64,000 nt of DNA from Frankia casuarinae (GCF_000013345.1 NC_007777.1:1426001-1490000); one strand, 5' to 3'; positions 46,307 through 56,624 are shown, counted from the first letter of the stretch. The notes: generated from the sequence alone by a model not told the origin. A program made the numbers and translations.

Positions 46307-47194
46307 ATGTCGCTGCAGGAACACGCTTTCGCCGACGTCGCTGATGTGCGGGAACGGCTTCGCGTGACCGGATACCTCGCGGACGAGGCGATTGCCACCA
46401 CGGTCTTCCTCGCGGATCGGCTGCGTAAACCGCTGCTTGTGGAGGGGCCCGCGGGTGTCGGTAAAACCGAGCTCGCGAAGGCGCTGGCGACCGCGGTTGG
46501 CGCCGAGCTCATTCGGCTGCAGTGCTACGAAGGGCTTGATGAAGCTCGCGCACTGTACGAATGGAACTACAAGAAGCAACTGCTGCGCATTCAGGCCGGA
46601 TCGGGAGACGGCGGCGCCGAGGGTTGGCAGCAGGCCCACGACGACATCTTCAGCGAGGAGTTCCTGCTCTCCCGGCCGCTGCTGACGGCGATCCGCCGCC
46701 AGCAGCCGACGGTGCTGCTCGTCGACGAGACCGACAAGGCCGACGTCGAGGTGGAAGGCCTGCTGCTGGAGGTGCTGTCCGACTTCCAGGTGACGATTCC
46801 GGAGCTCGGTACCATCAGCGCCACCCGCCGTCCCTTCGTCATCCTGACCTCCAACGCGACGCGGGAGCTGTCCGAGGCGCTCAAGCGGCGCTGCCTCTAC
46901 CTCAACCTGGACTATCCCTCGGCCGAGCGGGAGAAGGAGATCGTGCTCTCCCGGGTGCCCGATCTCCCGGAGAGGCACGCCGAATCGTTGGTCCGGATCG
47001 TCCGCGCGTTGCGGGCGATGGAACTGAAGAAGGCGCCCTCCATCGCCGAGACCATCGACTGGGGTCAGACCGTGCTCGCGCTCGGATTCGACACGTTCGA
47101 CGAGGCCGCCGTCGCCTCGACCCTCGGCGTCGTCCTCAAGCACGCCAGCGACCAGGCCCGAGCCATCAGTCACCTCAAGCTCGGCGCGAACTGA
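46307..47194 (+). CDS. MoxR-type AAA+ ATPase
   Basis: A 295-residue ATPase with Walker A LLVEGPAGVGKTELAKAL (about 47-63), Walker B TVLLVDETDKAD, and sensor 1 FVILTSNATREL. It is of the CoxD/MoxR type that works with VWA-domain partners as metal-cofactor or complex chaperones. ATG directly behind GGAAGG is preferred to the GTG 6 bases earlier. The VWA gene follows at 98 bp; the gap has a degenerate TCGAACYGAT repeat. Confidence 0.9.
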   Translation: MSLQEHAFADVADVRERLRVTGYLADEAIATTVFLADRLRKPLLVEGPAGVGKTELAKALATAVGAELIRLQCYEGLDEARALYEWNYKKQLLRIQAGSGDGGAEGWQQAHDDIFSEEFLLSRPLLTAIRRQQPTVLLVDETDKADVEVEGLLLEVLSDFQVTIPELGTISATRRPFVILTSNATRELSEALKRRCLYLNLDYPSAEREKEIVLSRVPDLPERHAESLVRIVRALRAMELKKAPSIAETIDWGQTVLALGFDTFDEAAVASTLGVVLKHASDQARAISHLKLGAN

Positions 47195-47292
47195 ACAGCC
47201 CGAGCCGAACCCATCGAACTGATCGAATTCATCGAACCGATTGCCAGCTGACGGCCGTCGCCACGGCCGCACGTCCACGAGGGGGCGCCGGC

Positions 47293-48741
47293 ATGAATCT
47301 GCTGGACCGCACCGTCGATTTCACCGCGGCGTTGCGCCGGGCCGGTGTCCCGGTGAGCAGCGCTGAGACCGTGGATGCCGCCAGGGCCGTCGGCGCGCTG
47401 GGCTGGGCCGAGCGGGACGCCGTCCGGGCGGCATTCGCGGCGACCCTGTGCAAGCGGCCACTGTACCGGCCGGCTTTCGACACTCTGTTCGACCTGTACT
47501 TCCCGCCCCGGATCGGGGACGGGGTGTCGCTGGACGACCTGGACGACCTGGACGACCTGGACGGCGACCCGGCCGGGGCGGCGAACGGCGCGGCGGCGAA
47601 CGCCGGCGTCGACCCCGGCGAGCTGTCGCCCGAGCAGCTGGAGGAGCTGCGTCAGGCGCTGCGCGACCAGTTGCTCGACGCGCTGCGCGACGGCAACGAC
47701 GAGGCGCTGCGCGCGCTCGCCCGGCAGGCGGTGAGCGCGTTCGGGTCGGCGCGCGGCAGCTCCGCCCGCTCGTGGTTCATCTACCGGGTGCTGCGGATGA
47801 TGTCGGCGGAGACCCTCATCGTCGATCTGCTCGCGGCGATGCTGGCAGATTCCGAACGTGGCGGACTCGCCGAACGGGCCGCCCGGCAGACCATCACCGA
47901 CCGGATCCGCGAGTTCGAGGAGATGGTGTCCACCGAGGTGCGGCGGCGGATGGCCGAGGAACGCGGCCTCGATGCGGTCGAGCGCACCGCGGTGAAGCCG
48001 CTCAGCGACCAGGTCGAGTTCCTGCGAGCCTCCCAGCGGGACCTGGTGGAGCTGCGCAGGCAGGTCTACCCGCTCGCCCGGCGGCTGGCGACCCGGCTGA
48101 CCGCGCGGCGCCGGTTCGGCCGCATCGGCCGGCTGGACTTCCGGCGCACGGTGCGGGCATCGCTGGCCACCGGCGGCGTACCGGTGGAGACCAGGCACCG
48201 CCCGCACAAGCCGCACAAACCCGAGCTGGTCGTGCTGTGCGACGTCTCCGGCTCGGTGGCCTCGTTCGCGCATTTCACCCTGATGCTGACCCATGCGCTG
48301 CGCGAGCAGTTCGCCAAGGTCCGGGCGTTCGCCTTTATCGACACGACCGACGAGGTCACCAGGTACCTGCGTGGCCTCGACCTCGGCGACATGATGGCCC
48401 GCATCTCCGGAGAGGCGGACCTCGTCTGGTTCGACGGGCACAGCGACTACGGGCATGCCATCGAGGTCTTCGCCGAGAAGTACCCCGAGGCGGTCGGTCC
48501 CAAGACGTCGTTGCTGATCCTCGGCGACGCCCGGAACAACTACCGACCGACCTCGGCGACCATCTTCAGGCGACTGTGCTCGCGGGCCCGGCACTCCTAC
48601 TGGCTCAACCCGGAGCCGCGCAGCTACTGGGGCTCGGGCGACTCGGCGACAAACGTGTACGCCGAGCTCGTTGACGAGATGGTGGAGTGCCGCAACATCG
48701 AGCAGCTCCAGGCGTTCATCGGGCGGCTTCTTCCGTCCTGA
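47293..48741 (+). CDS. VWA-domain (CoxE-like) protein
   Basis: A 482-residue protein. The C-terminal half has a von Willebrand A fold with the metal site DVSGSVASF (Asp-x-Ser-x-Ser, about residues 317-321). The N-terminal half is helical, and a 9-bp repeat gives DDLDDLDDLDD at about 80-90. Pairs of MoxR ATPase and VWA protein assemble or activate metalloenzymes such as CO dehydrogenase. No such target gene is nearby, so the client is unknown. The chosen ATG starts with conserved-looking LLDRTVDFTAALRRAG. Confidence 0.85.
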   Translation: MNLLDRTVDFTAALRRAGVPVSSAETVDAARAVGALGWAERDAVRAAFAATLCKRPLYRPAFDTLFDLYFPPRIGDGVSLDDLDDLDDLDGDPAGAANGAAANAGVDPGELSPEQLEELRQALRDQLLDALRDGNDEALRALARQAVSAFGSARGSSARSWFIYRVLRMMSAETLIVDLLAAMLADSERGGLAERAARQTITDRIREFEEMVSTEVRRRMAEERGLDAVERTAVKPLSDQVEFLRASQRDLVELRRQVYPLARRLATRLTARRRFGRIGRLDFRRTVRASLATGGVPVETRHRPHKPHKPELVVLCDVSGSVASFAHFTLMLTHALREQFAKVRAFAFIDTTDEVTRYLRGLDLGDMMARISGEADLVWFDGHSDYGHAIEVFAEKYPEAVGPKTSLLILGDARNNYRPTSATIFRRLCSRARHSYWLNPEPRSYWGSGDSATNVYAELVDEMVECRNIEQLQAFIGRLLPS

Positions 48742-48755
48742 CGGGTCCGGCAGGA

Positions 48756-50456
48756 TCAGCCGCGGGCGAGGGCGGCGTCAACGATCGACTGTGCCTCCGT
48801 GATGACCTCGTCGAGATGTCCGGGGCCCCGGAAGCTCTCCGCGTAGACCTTGTAGACGTCCTCGGTGCCGGAGGGCCGGGCGGCGAACCAGGCGTCGTCA
48901 GTGACGACCTTCACCCCGCCGATCGCCGCGCCGTTGCCCGGCGCGTGCGACAGCGCGGCGGTCACCGGCGAACCGGCGAGCGTCGTCGCGCTGAGGCTCT
49001 CCGGGGTGAGCGCGGCCAGGATCTTCTTCTGCGCTGGGGTGGCCGGCGCGTCGACCCGCCGGTAGGCCGGGGCACCGTGGACATTGGTGAGCTCCCGGTA
49101 CAACTGCCCGGGGTCCCGGCCGGTGACCGCCGTCATCTCGGCGGCGAGCAGGCAGGCGATGATCCCGTCCTTGTCGGTCGTCCACACCGCGCCGTCGCGG
49201 CGCAGGAACGACGCGCCCGCGCTCTCCTCGCCGCCGAAGCCCAGGTTCCCGTCGGTCAGGCCGGCCACGAACCACTTGAAGCCCACCGGCACCTCGACCA
49301 CGTCGCGGCCGAGGCCCACTCCGACCCTGTTGATCATGCTGGAGCTGACCAGCGTCTTGCCGATCGCCGTCCCGGTCGGCCAGCCCGGGCGGTGGCCGAA
49401 CAGGTAGGCGATGGCCGCGGAGAGGTAGTGGTTCGGGTTTAACAGCCCGGCCGTGCCGGTGACGATGCCGTGCCGGTCGGCGTCGGCGTCGTTGGCGAGG
49501 GCGACGTCGAACGAGCCGGCCAGCCGCACCAGGGAGGCCATCGCGTACGGCGACGACGGATCCATCCGGATCCTGCCGTCCCAGTCGGTCGTCATGAAGG
49601 CGAAGGTCGGGTCGATCGTGGTGTTCACCACGTCGAGGTCCAGCTTGTACCGCTCGGCGACGGCCTGCCAGTACACGAGGCTCGCCCCACCGAGCGGGTC
49701 GACGCCGATGCGCACCCCGGCGCCGCGGATCGCGTCGAGATCGATGACGTCGCCGAGGTCCGCGACATAGGCGCCGACGTAGTCGTGGACCACGGCGGCG
49801 GCGCGCGCCTGCGGGTACGGCACCCGGGCCACGCCCGCGAGGCCACCGTCGAGCAGGGCGTTCGCGCGATCCTGGATGACCTTGGTGACGCCGGTGTCCG
49901 CCGGACCGCCGTGCGTCGGGTTGTACTTGAACCCGCCGTCGGCGGGCGGATTGTGCGACGGCGTGACGACGATGCCGTCGGCGAGGCCGCGCGCCGGGCC
50001 GGTCGCGCCGGTGGCGCCGGTGGTGTCCGTCCTGCCCGTCCTGTTGCTTGGCGTGCGCTCGCGGTTGTGGCGCAGGATCGCGTGCGAGATCACCGGGGTC
50101 GGGGTGGCCTCGCCGTCCGGGGCGATGCATACCGTGACGCCGTTCGCGGCGAGGACCTCCAGGGCGCTCGCGAGCGCGGGCGCCGACAGTGCGTGCGTGT
50201 CGATCCCGACGAACAGCGGTCCGTCGACGCCTGCCTCCTTCCGGTAGTCGCAGATCGCCTGGGTGGTGGCCAGGATGTGGTCGGCGTTGAAGGAGCCGCG
50301 CAGCGCCGAGCCACGATGACCGGACGTGCCGAACGACACCCGCTGGGTCGGATCGGCGGGATCGGGATGGATCTCGTGGTAGGCGGCGAGCAGGCCGTCA
50401 ACGTCAACGAGATCCTCGGGGGCGGCGGGTTGCCCCGCACGCGGACTGGTCGGCAT
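48756..50456 (-). CDS. pgm: phosphoglucomutase
   Basis: A 566-residue alpha-D-phosphohexomutase interconverting glucose 1- and 6-phosphate. FGTSGHRGS at the start, the phosphoserine loop [13 protein letters not shown], the Mg site NDADADRHG, the sugar loop [11 protein letters not shown] and the phosphate loop [10 protein letters not shown] are intact. A short Thr/Gly repeat (TTGATGATG) is inserted before the serine loop. ATG follows GAGGAGG. It converges on the VWA gene. Confidence 0.96.
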   Translation of the reverse strand: MPTSPRAGQPAAPEDLVDVDGLLAAYHEIHPDPADPTQRVSFGTSGHRGSALRGSFNADHILATTQAICDYRKEAGVDGPLFVGIDTHALSAPALASALEVLAANGVTVCIAPDGEATPTPVISHAILRHNRERTPSNRTGRTDTTGATGATGPARGLADGIVVTPSHNPPADGGFKYNPTHGGPADTGVTKVIQDRANALLDGGLAGVARVPYPQARAAAVVHDYVGAYVADLGDVIDLDAIRGAGVRIGVDPLGGASLVYWQAVAERYKLDLDVVNTTIDPTFAFMTTDWDGRIRMDPSSPYAMASLVRLAGSFDVALANDADADRHGIVTGTAGLLNPNHYLSAAIAYLFGHRPGWPTGTAIGKTLVSSSMINRVGVGLGRDVVEVPVGFKWFVAGLTDGNLGFGGEESAGASFLRRDGAVWTTDKDGIIACLLAAEMTAVTGRDPGQLYRELTNVHGAPAYRRVDAPATPAQKKILAALTPESLSATTLAGSPVTAALSHAPGNGAAIGGVKVVTDDAWFAARPSGTEDVYKVYAESFRGPGHLDEVITEAQSIVDAALARG

Positions 50457-50580
50457 GGGCGGGGCCTCCTCGCGGGGGGACGGGGCCGGCCTGCGGCCTG
50501 TGGTCAGCCTAGCCGGGTGGGCCGTTCCGGGACTGGCCCGCTTGCGGCGGGCACGGCGGTGGGCGTGAGACCGATGAGCG

Positions 50581-50640
50581 TGAGGCGCCGGTGGGTGTGA
50601 GGCGCCGGTGGGTGTGAGGCGCCGGTGGGTGTGAGGCTTT
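50581..50640. repeat. 17-bp tandem repeat upstream of nadD
   Basis: TGAGGCGCCGGTGGGTG occurs three times (50581, 50598, 50615), then a partial copy. It lies in the divergent gap between pgm and nadD (50457-50706), which holds no gene. Confidence 0.85.
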
Positions 50641-50706
50641 GTGGCACATCTCCCGCCGGGCTGCGCCAGACGGGCACGTGCGGTGATGCGGGGTTAGTGT
50701 CCGGTC

Positions 50707-51294
50707 GTGCGCCTCGGTGTCATGGGTGGGACCTTCGACCCCGTCCACAACGGGCACCTCGTCGCAGCCAGTGAGGTGGCCGCCCTGTTCGATCTGGACG
50801 AGGTGGTCTTCGTGCCGAGCGGGCAACCCTGGCAGAAGATCCATCGCAAAGTCTCCGCCGCCGAGGACCGCTATCTGATGACCTTCCTCGCGACGGCGGG
50901 GAACCCGCAGTTCACGGTCAGCCGGATCGAGATCGACCGGGGTGGCGCCACCTACACCATCGACACCCTGCGAGACCTGCGTGCGGCGCGACCGGACGAC
51001 GAGCTGTTCTTCATCACGGGGGCGGACGCGCTCGCGCAGATCTTCACCTGGCGTGACCACCGCGAGCTGTTCGAACTGGCCCACTTCGTCGGCGTGAACC
51101 GGCCCGGTTACCACCTCGCGCTGGACGCCGGCCTCCCGACCGGCGCCGTCAGCCTGCTGGAGGTCCCGGCGCTGGCGATCTCCTCGTCCGACATCCGGGA
51201 ACGGGTTGGCCGCCGGGCGCCGATCTGGTACCTCACCCCAGACGGGGTCGTGCGCTACATCGCCAAGCGGCGTCTCTACCAGGGTGCTTCCTGA
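50707..51294 (+). CDS. nadD: nicotinate-nucleotide adenylyltransferase
   Basis: 195 residues. It converts nicotinate mononucleotide to deamido-NAD. The nucleotidyltransferase motif [12 protein letters not shown] (His-x-Gly-His) is at 8-19, and the [10 protein letters not shown] signature is near the end (about 158-167). GTG start, with no strong ribosome site visible. It is followed by rsfS, as in most actinobacteria. Confidence 0.95.
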   Translation: MRLGVMGGTFDPVHNGHLVAASEVAALFDLDEVVFVPSGQPWQKIHRKVSAAEDRYLMTFLATAGNPQFTVSRIEIDRGGATYTIDTLRDLRAARPDDELFFITGADALAQIFTWRDHRELFELAHFVGVNRPGYHLALDAGLPTGAVSLLEVPALAISSSDIRERVGRRAPIWYLTPDGVVRYIAKRRLYQGAS

Positions 51295-51483
51295 CCCGCC
51301 GAGCCGTCCGGACGGGCCACCGGGCCAGGCGATATCTCGATTTTTCGGCCCGTCATGGACGCGAGGAGTGCCCTGCCCGCGCGTCGATGTGTCACGCTGG
51401 ATGCAGCCGTCCGGCCCCGGACGGTGCGCGAGGTAGCCGAAGACGGATGCCTCCCGCCCGTCACCACCCTGGAGAACCCGAGC

Positions 51484-51945
51484 GTGACCGCTTCCCCGCG
51501 AGCCGTCGAACTCGCCCTCGCCGCCGCGCAGGCAGCCGCCGACAAGCTCGGCCATGACCTGCTCATCCTCGACGTGAGCGATCGGCTGGCCATCACCGAC
51601 TGCTTCGTGCTCGCATCCGCGGGCAACGAGCGGCAGGTCAAGGGTATCGTCGACGAGATCGAGGAGCACCTGCGCCGGCTGGGAGCCAAGCCCGTCCGGC
51701 GGGAGGGAGAGCGGGAGGGCCGCTGGGTCCTGCTCGACTTCGTCGACGTGGTGGTGCACGTGCAGCGGGACGAGGAGCGGGTCTACTATGCCCTCGAACG
51801 GCTCTGGAAGGACTGCCCGGTGATCCCGTTCGTCGACGCGGCGGTCGGGGTCGCGGTCGGGGCCGGTGTCTCCTCGGGGTCCACCGCGGCGAGCGGCGGC
51901 TCGGGCTCGGGGGTGGCCGGGCCCGGTACGGCGACCCCACGGTGA
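51484..51945 (+). CDS. rsfS: ribosomal silencing factor RsfS
   Basis: A 153-residue Iojap-family protein that binds L14 and blocks subunit joining in starvation. DVSDRLAITDCFVLASAGNE and the DFVDVVVHVQRDEERVYYAL signature are present. The C-terminal 35 residues form a Gly/Ser/Ala tail outside the fold. The GTG gives the family N-terminus. The stop overlaps the phosphatase start (GTGA). Confidence 0.94.
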   Translation: MTASPRAVELALAAAQAAADKLGHDLLILDVSDRLAITDCFVLASAGNERQVKGIVDEIEEHLRRLGAKPVRREGEREGRWVLLDFVDVVVHVQRDEERVYYALERLWKDCPVIPFVDAAVGVAVGAGVSSGSTAASGGSGSGVAGPGTATPR

Positions 51946-52640
51946 GGCTGCTGCTCTGGCGGCACGGCAGGACCACCTGGAACGACGTCGGCCGCTTCCA
52001 GGGGCACGCGGATCCGCCCCTCGACGCCACCGGGCGTGCCCAGGTCGCCGCGGTGGCCCCGGTCATCCAGGCGATGCGCCCGGAACTCGTCGTGTCGTCC
52101 GACCTGCAACGTTGCCGGGACACCGCGGCGGCGCTCGGCGTGCCCTTCCGCTCCGACGCGCGGCTGCGCGAGATCGATCTCGGCGCGTGGTCCGGGCTGA
52201 CCGCTGCCGAGGCGGCCCAACGCTTCCCCGCGGAGGATCGGGCCTGGCGGCGCGGGGATGACGTGCCCCGTGGCGGTGGCGAAACCTACCGGCAGGTGGC
52301 GGAGCGGGCCGGCACGGTCTTCGACGAGGTCCGGGCCGAGGGGTTTCCGGCCGAATGGGACGGTCTCGTCGTGTTTGTCCTGCACGGCGGTACTGCCCGG
52401 TCACTGATCGGTCATGTGCTCGGCCTTCCACCGGAGTTCTGGTGGCACTTCGGACCGCTCGCCAACTGCCGGTGGTCCGTCCTGCGGCTCGTCGAGGGTG
52501 GGTTCCGCCTGGTCGAGCACAACGCGGGGCCGCTGGCTGGTAAGGTCGGGACCGCCGGATCGGGGCTAACCGAGACGCTCCTGCCGAGCCAGGGGGCGCC
52601 GACAGCAGCCGACACGGAGCCTGTACACTTGCCGAAGTAG
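51942..52640 (+). CDS. histidine phosphatase family protein
   Basis: A 232-residue phosphoglycerate-mutase-like phosphatase. The catalytic RHG motif is in LLLWRHGRTTWN (His8), with a second His in VLHGGTARSL and the Glu in REIDLGAWSG. Coupling to rsfS is common in actinobacteria. The substrate is not determined; a phosphosugar or phosphoglycerate phosphatase role is most likely. Confidence 0.88.
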   Translation: MRLLLWRHGRTTWNDVGRFQGHADPPLDATGRAQVAAVAPVIQAMRPELVVSSDLQRCRDTAAALGVPFRSDARLREIDLGAWSGLTAAEAAQRFPAEDRAWRRGDDVPRGGGETYRQVAERAGTVFDEVRAEGFPAEWDGLVVFVLHGGTARSLIGHVLGLPPEFWWHFGPLANCRWSVLRLVEGGFRLVEHNAGPLAGKVGTAGSGLTETLLPSQGAPTAADTEPVHLPK

Positions 52641-52699
52641 TCCATCAGGACAGGTTTGGTGCCCGGGTGGGGTACAAGACCGGATTTGCTCGGGTCTGA

Positions 52700-52705
52700 T
52701 ATAAA
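52700..52705 (+). promoter_or_regulatory. -10 box of tRNA-Ala
   Basis: TATAAA inside GATATAAAATGAATAGC, unusually AT-rich here and 13 bases before the tRNA. No clear -35 box was identified. Confidence 0.45.
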
Positions 52706-52718
52706 ATGAATAGCAGTT

Positions 52719-52794
<76 letters not shown>

Positions 52795-52962
52795 CTAGAG
52801 TTGTTGTTAGAACCCTTGCCCCAATGCCACTGACGCTAAGTCGATCGAGCTGCGGGTTCAGCGGGTTGGTGAACCTGATCGTGGGTGGCGCATTGTGCTG
52901 GGTGCCGCGTTGGCCGGGTGATGTCGGCGGCGAGTGGCCGCAGCACACGGTGATGCTGGTCA

Positions 52963-53215
52963 TCAGGGGGGAAAAACCGGGTCGGTGACGACCCGGTCGC
53001 GGATGATCATTACGGTGCGCGGGAACTTGATCCGGTCGGGGTCGATCCCGGCGGCGGTTGCGGCCCGACACCTCAGGGCGCTGATCGCGTGGTGGGTGAG
53101 CAGGTAGCCCCAGATTTCCTGGTAGACGGTGTCGGGGTGCTTGGAGCGCAGGACCTTCCCTGGGCCGCGTAGGTAGGTCTTGGGCTGCTTGTTGCCGGTT
53201 TCGATGTGCCAGTGG
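52963..53215 (-). pseudogene. IS4-type transposase C-terminal fragment
   Basis: The frame gives KTYLRGPGKVLRSKHPD, then TVYQEIWGYLLTHHAISALR, then GIDPDRIKFPRTVMIIRD. This is the C-terminal end of IS4-family transposases common in actinomycetes. The upstream IS4 part is absent; the frame continues instead into an ISAs1-type sequence at GHWHIE. Non-functional. Confidence 0.75.
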
Positions 53216-54028
53216 CCGCGAGCAGCGCGGCCCCGGCCTGGGCGAAGCTGAGGCTGGTGAGGGCATAGACGCTCTCCCGGGAAGCCGGCCGTCCTTTCTC
53301 CCGGCGCCAGCGGTGCGGACGGATCGCCTGGACCGCGTGTCGAGATTCGCGCGGACCGTGTGCAGAGCATCGGCCGTGACCAGCACGTTCGTCAGGTCCA
53401 GCGGCCGCAGTAACCGACGGAACACCGCGGTCTCGTTGGTCTTGGCCTCGACCTCGACCTGGGCGAGTAGCCGTCCGTCGCCGTGGCTGGCCACGCCGAC
53501 AAGGTGCACCTTGGACCCGTCAGCGCGCTTCGCGTGCCGGCTCGTCTTCCCGTCGAGGGCGACCGCCGACTCCACCGGCTGGCAGCCGTGGCCCGGATCC
53601 ACCGGGGCAGCGGACGGTTCGGTTCGCTGGTCGGTATCGTCCCCCTGCTCGGCGGGCGGGTCCGGGTCCAACGGCGGATCGAGCAGAGCCACGGCGAGCT
53701 CACCGTCGTCCACGGCCTGAAGGAAGCAGTGGATCGTCGCCGTGCTCGGCAGCCGCCATCCGGCGAACGGGTCCCAGGGCAGCCGCAGCCGCGCACGTTC
53801 GGCGCCGCTGGTCCGCGCCAGCCACGCCCGGACCGCCGACACCCGGTGGTGCCCCGCAGCCGTCAGCGAGCACAGCCACACCGCGGCCAGGCACAGCCAC
53901 GAATACACCCGCCCCCGCGTCGACCGTGGATCGGTCACCCGATCCAACCGCTCCCAGATTCCCTCACGCGACACCTCGCCAGCACCCGGCACACCGGCGG
54001 CATCGCGCGACAATGCGCCCACAGGCAC
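53216..54028 (-). pseudogene. ISAs1-type transposase remnant
   Basis: The N-terminal half reads IWERLDRVTDPRSTRGRVYS, then the DDE region AVALDGKTSRHAKRADGSKV, and VLVTADALHTVRANLDT. After about 53330 the frame is lost. RESVYALTSLSFAQAGAALL appears in another frame (about 53222-53285) and then the conserved RGHWHIE. About 100 residues of the middle are missing. The gene is broken by deletion and frameshifts. Confidence 0.78.
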
Positions 54029-54204
54029 GCCGCACTCCAGACCACGAGGACTTCAGACATCCCAGTGATCTACAAGCGGCGTGCCTGCTTCTTCGCCTAC
54101 GACACGTGGCCCAGCCGTGCCCACAGCCCAGCGCAAAACCCCTCTACCGTCACCGATCACCCGAAACGGAAGGAACGCCTATTCCCGTCAAACCGCGTTC
54201 GTGC

Positions 54205-54364
54205 AAGAGTCCTGAACCGGACCCACGCCACCACCCGCTCACAAGGCGAACGAGGATTCGCGGTCCTCAAGAACTGGCACATATTCGACCGTTTCCGCGG
54301 CTGCCCACGCCGCGTCGGCACCTTCGCCCAGGCCGTCCTCGTCCTCGCTAGCGAGGGCCATTAG
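54205..54364 (+). pseudogene. IS5-type transposase C-terminal fragment
   Basis: VLNRTHATTRSQGERGFAVL, then KNWHIFDRFRGCPRRVGTFA and a stop. This is the C-terminal block of IS5-like DDE transposases (the GERxFAxLKxW motif). The rest of the gene is absent. It is opposite in orientation to the ISAs1 remnant. Confidence 0.65.
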
Positions 54365-54758
54365 AACAACCAACTTTGAAAAGGCTCAATGACTCTGTCA
54401 TGTCGGTTTCCACACGGTGGCGCCCGCAGCTGCGAGAACCCGAGCAGGCTCGGTGTCGATGCCGCGGGCGCCACCAGTGGCCAGCGCTGCCTGGCCGTTC
54501 AGACGAAATTGATCTTTGTCGCTTGTTCTTTGTTCTTTTTGGTGTTATGGCGTTATGGCCGTTGGCTCGGGGATGGAATCATCGGTGAACGTGCCACCAT
54601 TTTCGACGTTGATGACGATTCCCATCGGCCTCTCCATTTACCTGCTCGGTGAACCGGATCGCAATCACCAATGTCGATTATGAATCTGATGGCAGGTGCA
54701 AGAAATTTTCATCAGTACGCGTCGGCCCGGCTATCTATGGCAATCGTATCGCGGCATG
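54365..54758. other. gap without recognised gene
   Basis: 394 bp after the IS5 fragment with scattered open frames and no family match. Its base composition is less GC-rich (TTTGTTCTTTTTGGTGTTAT around 54530), consistent with eroded inserted DNA. Confidence 0.5.
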
Positions 54759-55430
54759 CTATCCGGAGATGACCGGCTTGCCGAGCGGCAGGCCCTTCCC
54801 GCCGGTCTCGGTGAACATGAGGTCGAGGTACAGGTAGACCGCGACCGCGATGAAGGCGAACACGACGTAGCCGCCGGCGTGGGTGAGGGCGGTGCTGGTG
54901 TTGATGGTGCCGAGTAGCAGCAGCACCAGCGCGACGTCAACGAGCCCGAGCAGCAGAGTGTAGCTGCTGGGCAGGCGCAGGGTGGCCACGGTGAACAGGA
55001 CGATGGTGACCAGCCAGCTGATGAGCCACAGCTCGGTGCTCCTGGTGGCCTGATCGGCGGGGATGTTGTACCAGTTGTGGCCGAGACCGAGGACGAACGC
55101 GGCGTAGCTGCCGTAGAACCCGAAGAACACTGCGAACAGGCTGGCCGCGGCGTTCTGCCCGAGCGCCGCCGCCCAGATCGCGGAGATCAGGAGACCGACG
55201 GTGGTGGCGGTCATGATAACGGGTATGGCTGCGCCGGCCGCGGCGGGCGGAAGCCACCCGGTGTCGACCAGCCCGAGGCCGACGGCCCCGGCGATGAAGG
55301 TGGGGATACCGATCACGCCCGGGTTGCCGCGCAGCGGGCTGAGGGGCGGCGGAGTGGGTAACGCCTCGGCTTCGTTTGGTAACGGCTGTGAGTGGGTGGC
55401 GACGGTGGCGCTGTCAGTGCTGGTGGTCAT
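54759..55430 (-). CDS. acetate-transporter-like (GPR1/FUN34/YaaH) protein
   Basis: 223 residues with six hydrophobic helices. After a 35-residue tail comes GNPGVIGIPTFIAGAVGLGL, a variant of the NPAPLG-L motif at the first helix of this acetate/succinate channel family. FGFYGSYAAFVLGLGHNWYN and the late YLYLDLMFTETGGKGLPLGK are also family-like. AGGAGG directly precedes an ATG at 55439, so the second ATG (55430) has proper spacing and is chosen. It is surrounded by insertion-sequence remnants. Confidence 0.72.
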   Translation of the reverse strand: MTTSTDSATVATHSQPLPNEAEALPTPPPLSPLRGNPGVIGIPTFIAGAVGLGLVDTGWLPPAAAGAAIPVIMTATTVGLLISAIWAAALGQNAAASLFAVFFGFYGSYAAFVLGLGHNWYNIPADQATRSTELWLISWLVTIVLFTVATLRLPSSYTLLLGLVDVALVLLLLGTINTSTALTHAGGYVVFAFIAVAVYLYLDLMFTETGGKGLPLGKPVISG

Positions 55431-55724
55431 CGGGATCATCCTCCTGAAGGGGCCGTTTCCGAGGCGGCCCGCCGTGTGTACTGCGGGTGCAGGGGGTGGA
55501 GGAGGGCCGGACGTGCCGTGGGGGACTACGCCGTCCCCGTCCTATGTCGGTGAGGCAGTGTCCGGCCTTCCCAGTTTTGCTGGGGTTGCTTGCCGTCGTG
55601 TCACGCAGCGGGCTACGCGAAACGAACGCGGGGTTTAATAATGCCTTCCTCCTTGGTTTCCTTCAACCTGAAGGCGCATTCGACTTCGTCAAACCCGACA
55701 TCTGGGTCGTCATCGCCAGTGTGA
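55431..55724. other. gap before IS630 remnant
   Basis: About 290 bp with the promoter side of the transporter gene and no gene recognised. Open frames here show no family resemblance. Confidence 0.4.
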
Positions 55725-56624
55725 TGTCCATAAACGTTTGCTGGGTCGGGAGGCGCCGGGTGGGGCTGGCGCTGCCCGGGGGCGGGATGTGCACTGTCGG
55801 TACCGACGTGTGTGACCGGTGCCGGGAGGTGGGCGTATGGCACAGCGTGTGCGGGCGCGGCGGCTGACCGGGGAGGAAAGCCGCCAGGTGCAGGCGATCG
55901 TGCGGCGGGGGACGCACTCCTCGGTCCGGGCCCGCCGGGCGACGATCATCATGGCATCGGCCGGCGGGACGACGGTGCCGGCGATCGCCCGGCTGGTTGC
56001 CGCTGACGAGGGCACGGTCCGGGATGTGATCCACCGGTTCAACGAGATCGGTCTGGCCTGCCTGGACCCTCGGTGGGCCGGAGGCCGTCCCCGCCGGATC
56101 AGCTGTGAAGACGAGGCGTTCATCATCGCGGTGGCCCGGACCCGTCCCACGAAACTGGGGCGGCCGTTCACGCACTGGAGCCTGCGTAAACTCGCCGACT
56201 ACCTGGGCGACAACCCCGACCGGGTCGTCACCGTCGGCCGGGAACGGCTGCGTCAGCTCTTGGGCCACCACCGGATCTCCTTCCAACGGACGAGAACCTG
56301 GAAGGAGTTCACCGATCCGGACAAGGAGGGAAACTCGACCGGATCGAGTACCTGACCGCCACCTGCCCGAACCGCTGCTTCGCCTTCGACCAGTTCGGCC
56401 CGGTGCGCACCGTCGTCATCGCCAGCTCCGACCACCCCAACCACACCGTGCTCGCCCGCGAACCGCAGGCCTACCCGCGCGGGCGCAACGCCGACGGCCC
56501 GCTACCCCGCCCGTCTTGGCCGCGCAACGCCGCGAACGCGCCCGCGTCCGCTCTGAACGCCAGCAACGCTGGGGACGCCCCGCACCCAAGCCGCCTAACC
56601 CAACCCAGCGAACATTTATGGACA
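55725..56624 (+). mobile_element. internally deleted IS630-type element
   Basis: Imperfect terminal inverted repeats: TGTCCATAAACGTTTGCTGG from 55725 inward, and the complement of a near-identical stretch ending at 56624. Between them lies a broken IS630 transposase. The length of about 900 bp is below that of a complete element. No TA target duplication is preserved at the edges I chose. Confidence 0.75.
55837..56572 (+). pseudogene. IS630-type transposase, frameshifted and deleted
   Basis: ATG behind GGGAGG starts MAQRVRARRLTGEESRQVQA, with helix-turn-helix segments up to TWKEFTDPDKEG (about 56330). One base is missing there, since the reading continues one frame over as LDRIEYLTATCPNRCFAFDQ, including the first catalytic Asp. 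A further deletion follows. The true C-terminal end, AAQRRERARVRSERQQRWGR, reappears at about 56510-56572 in another frame. The DDE triad is incomplete. Confidence 0.78.

Noticed and set aside
54376-54837. Short frames (60-87 residues) after the IS5 fragment
   Set aside because: No ribosome site with protein-like sequence; region looks like eroded insertion DNA.
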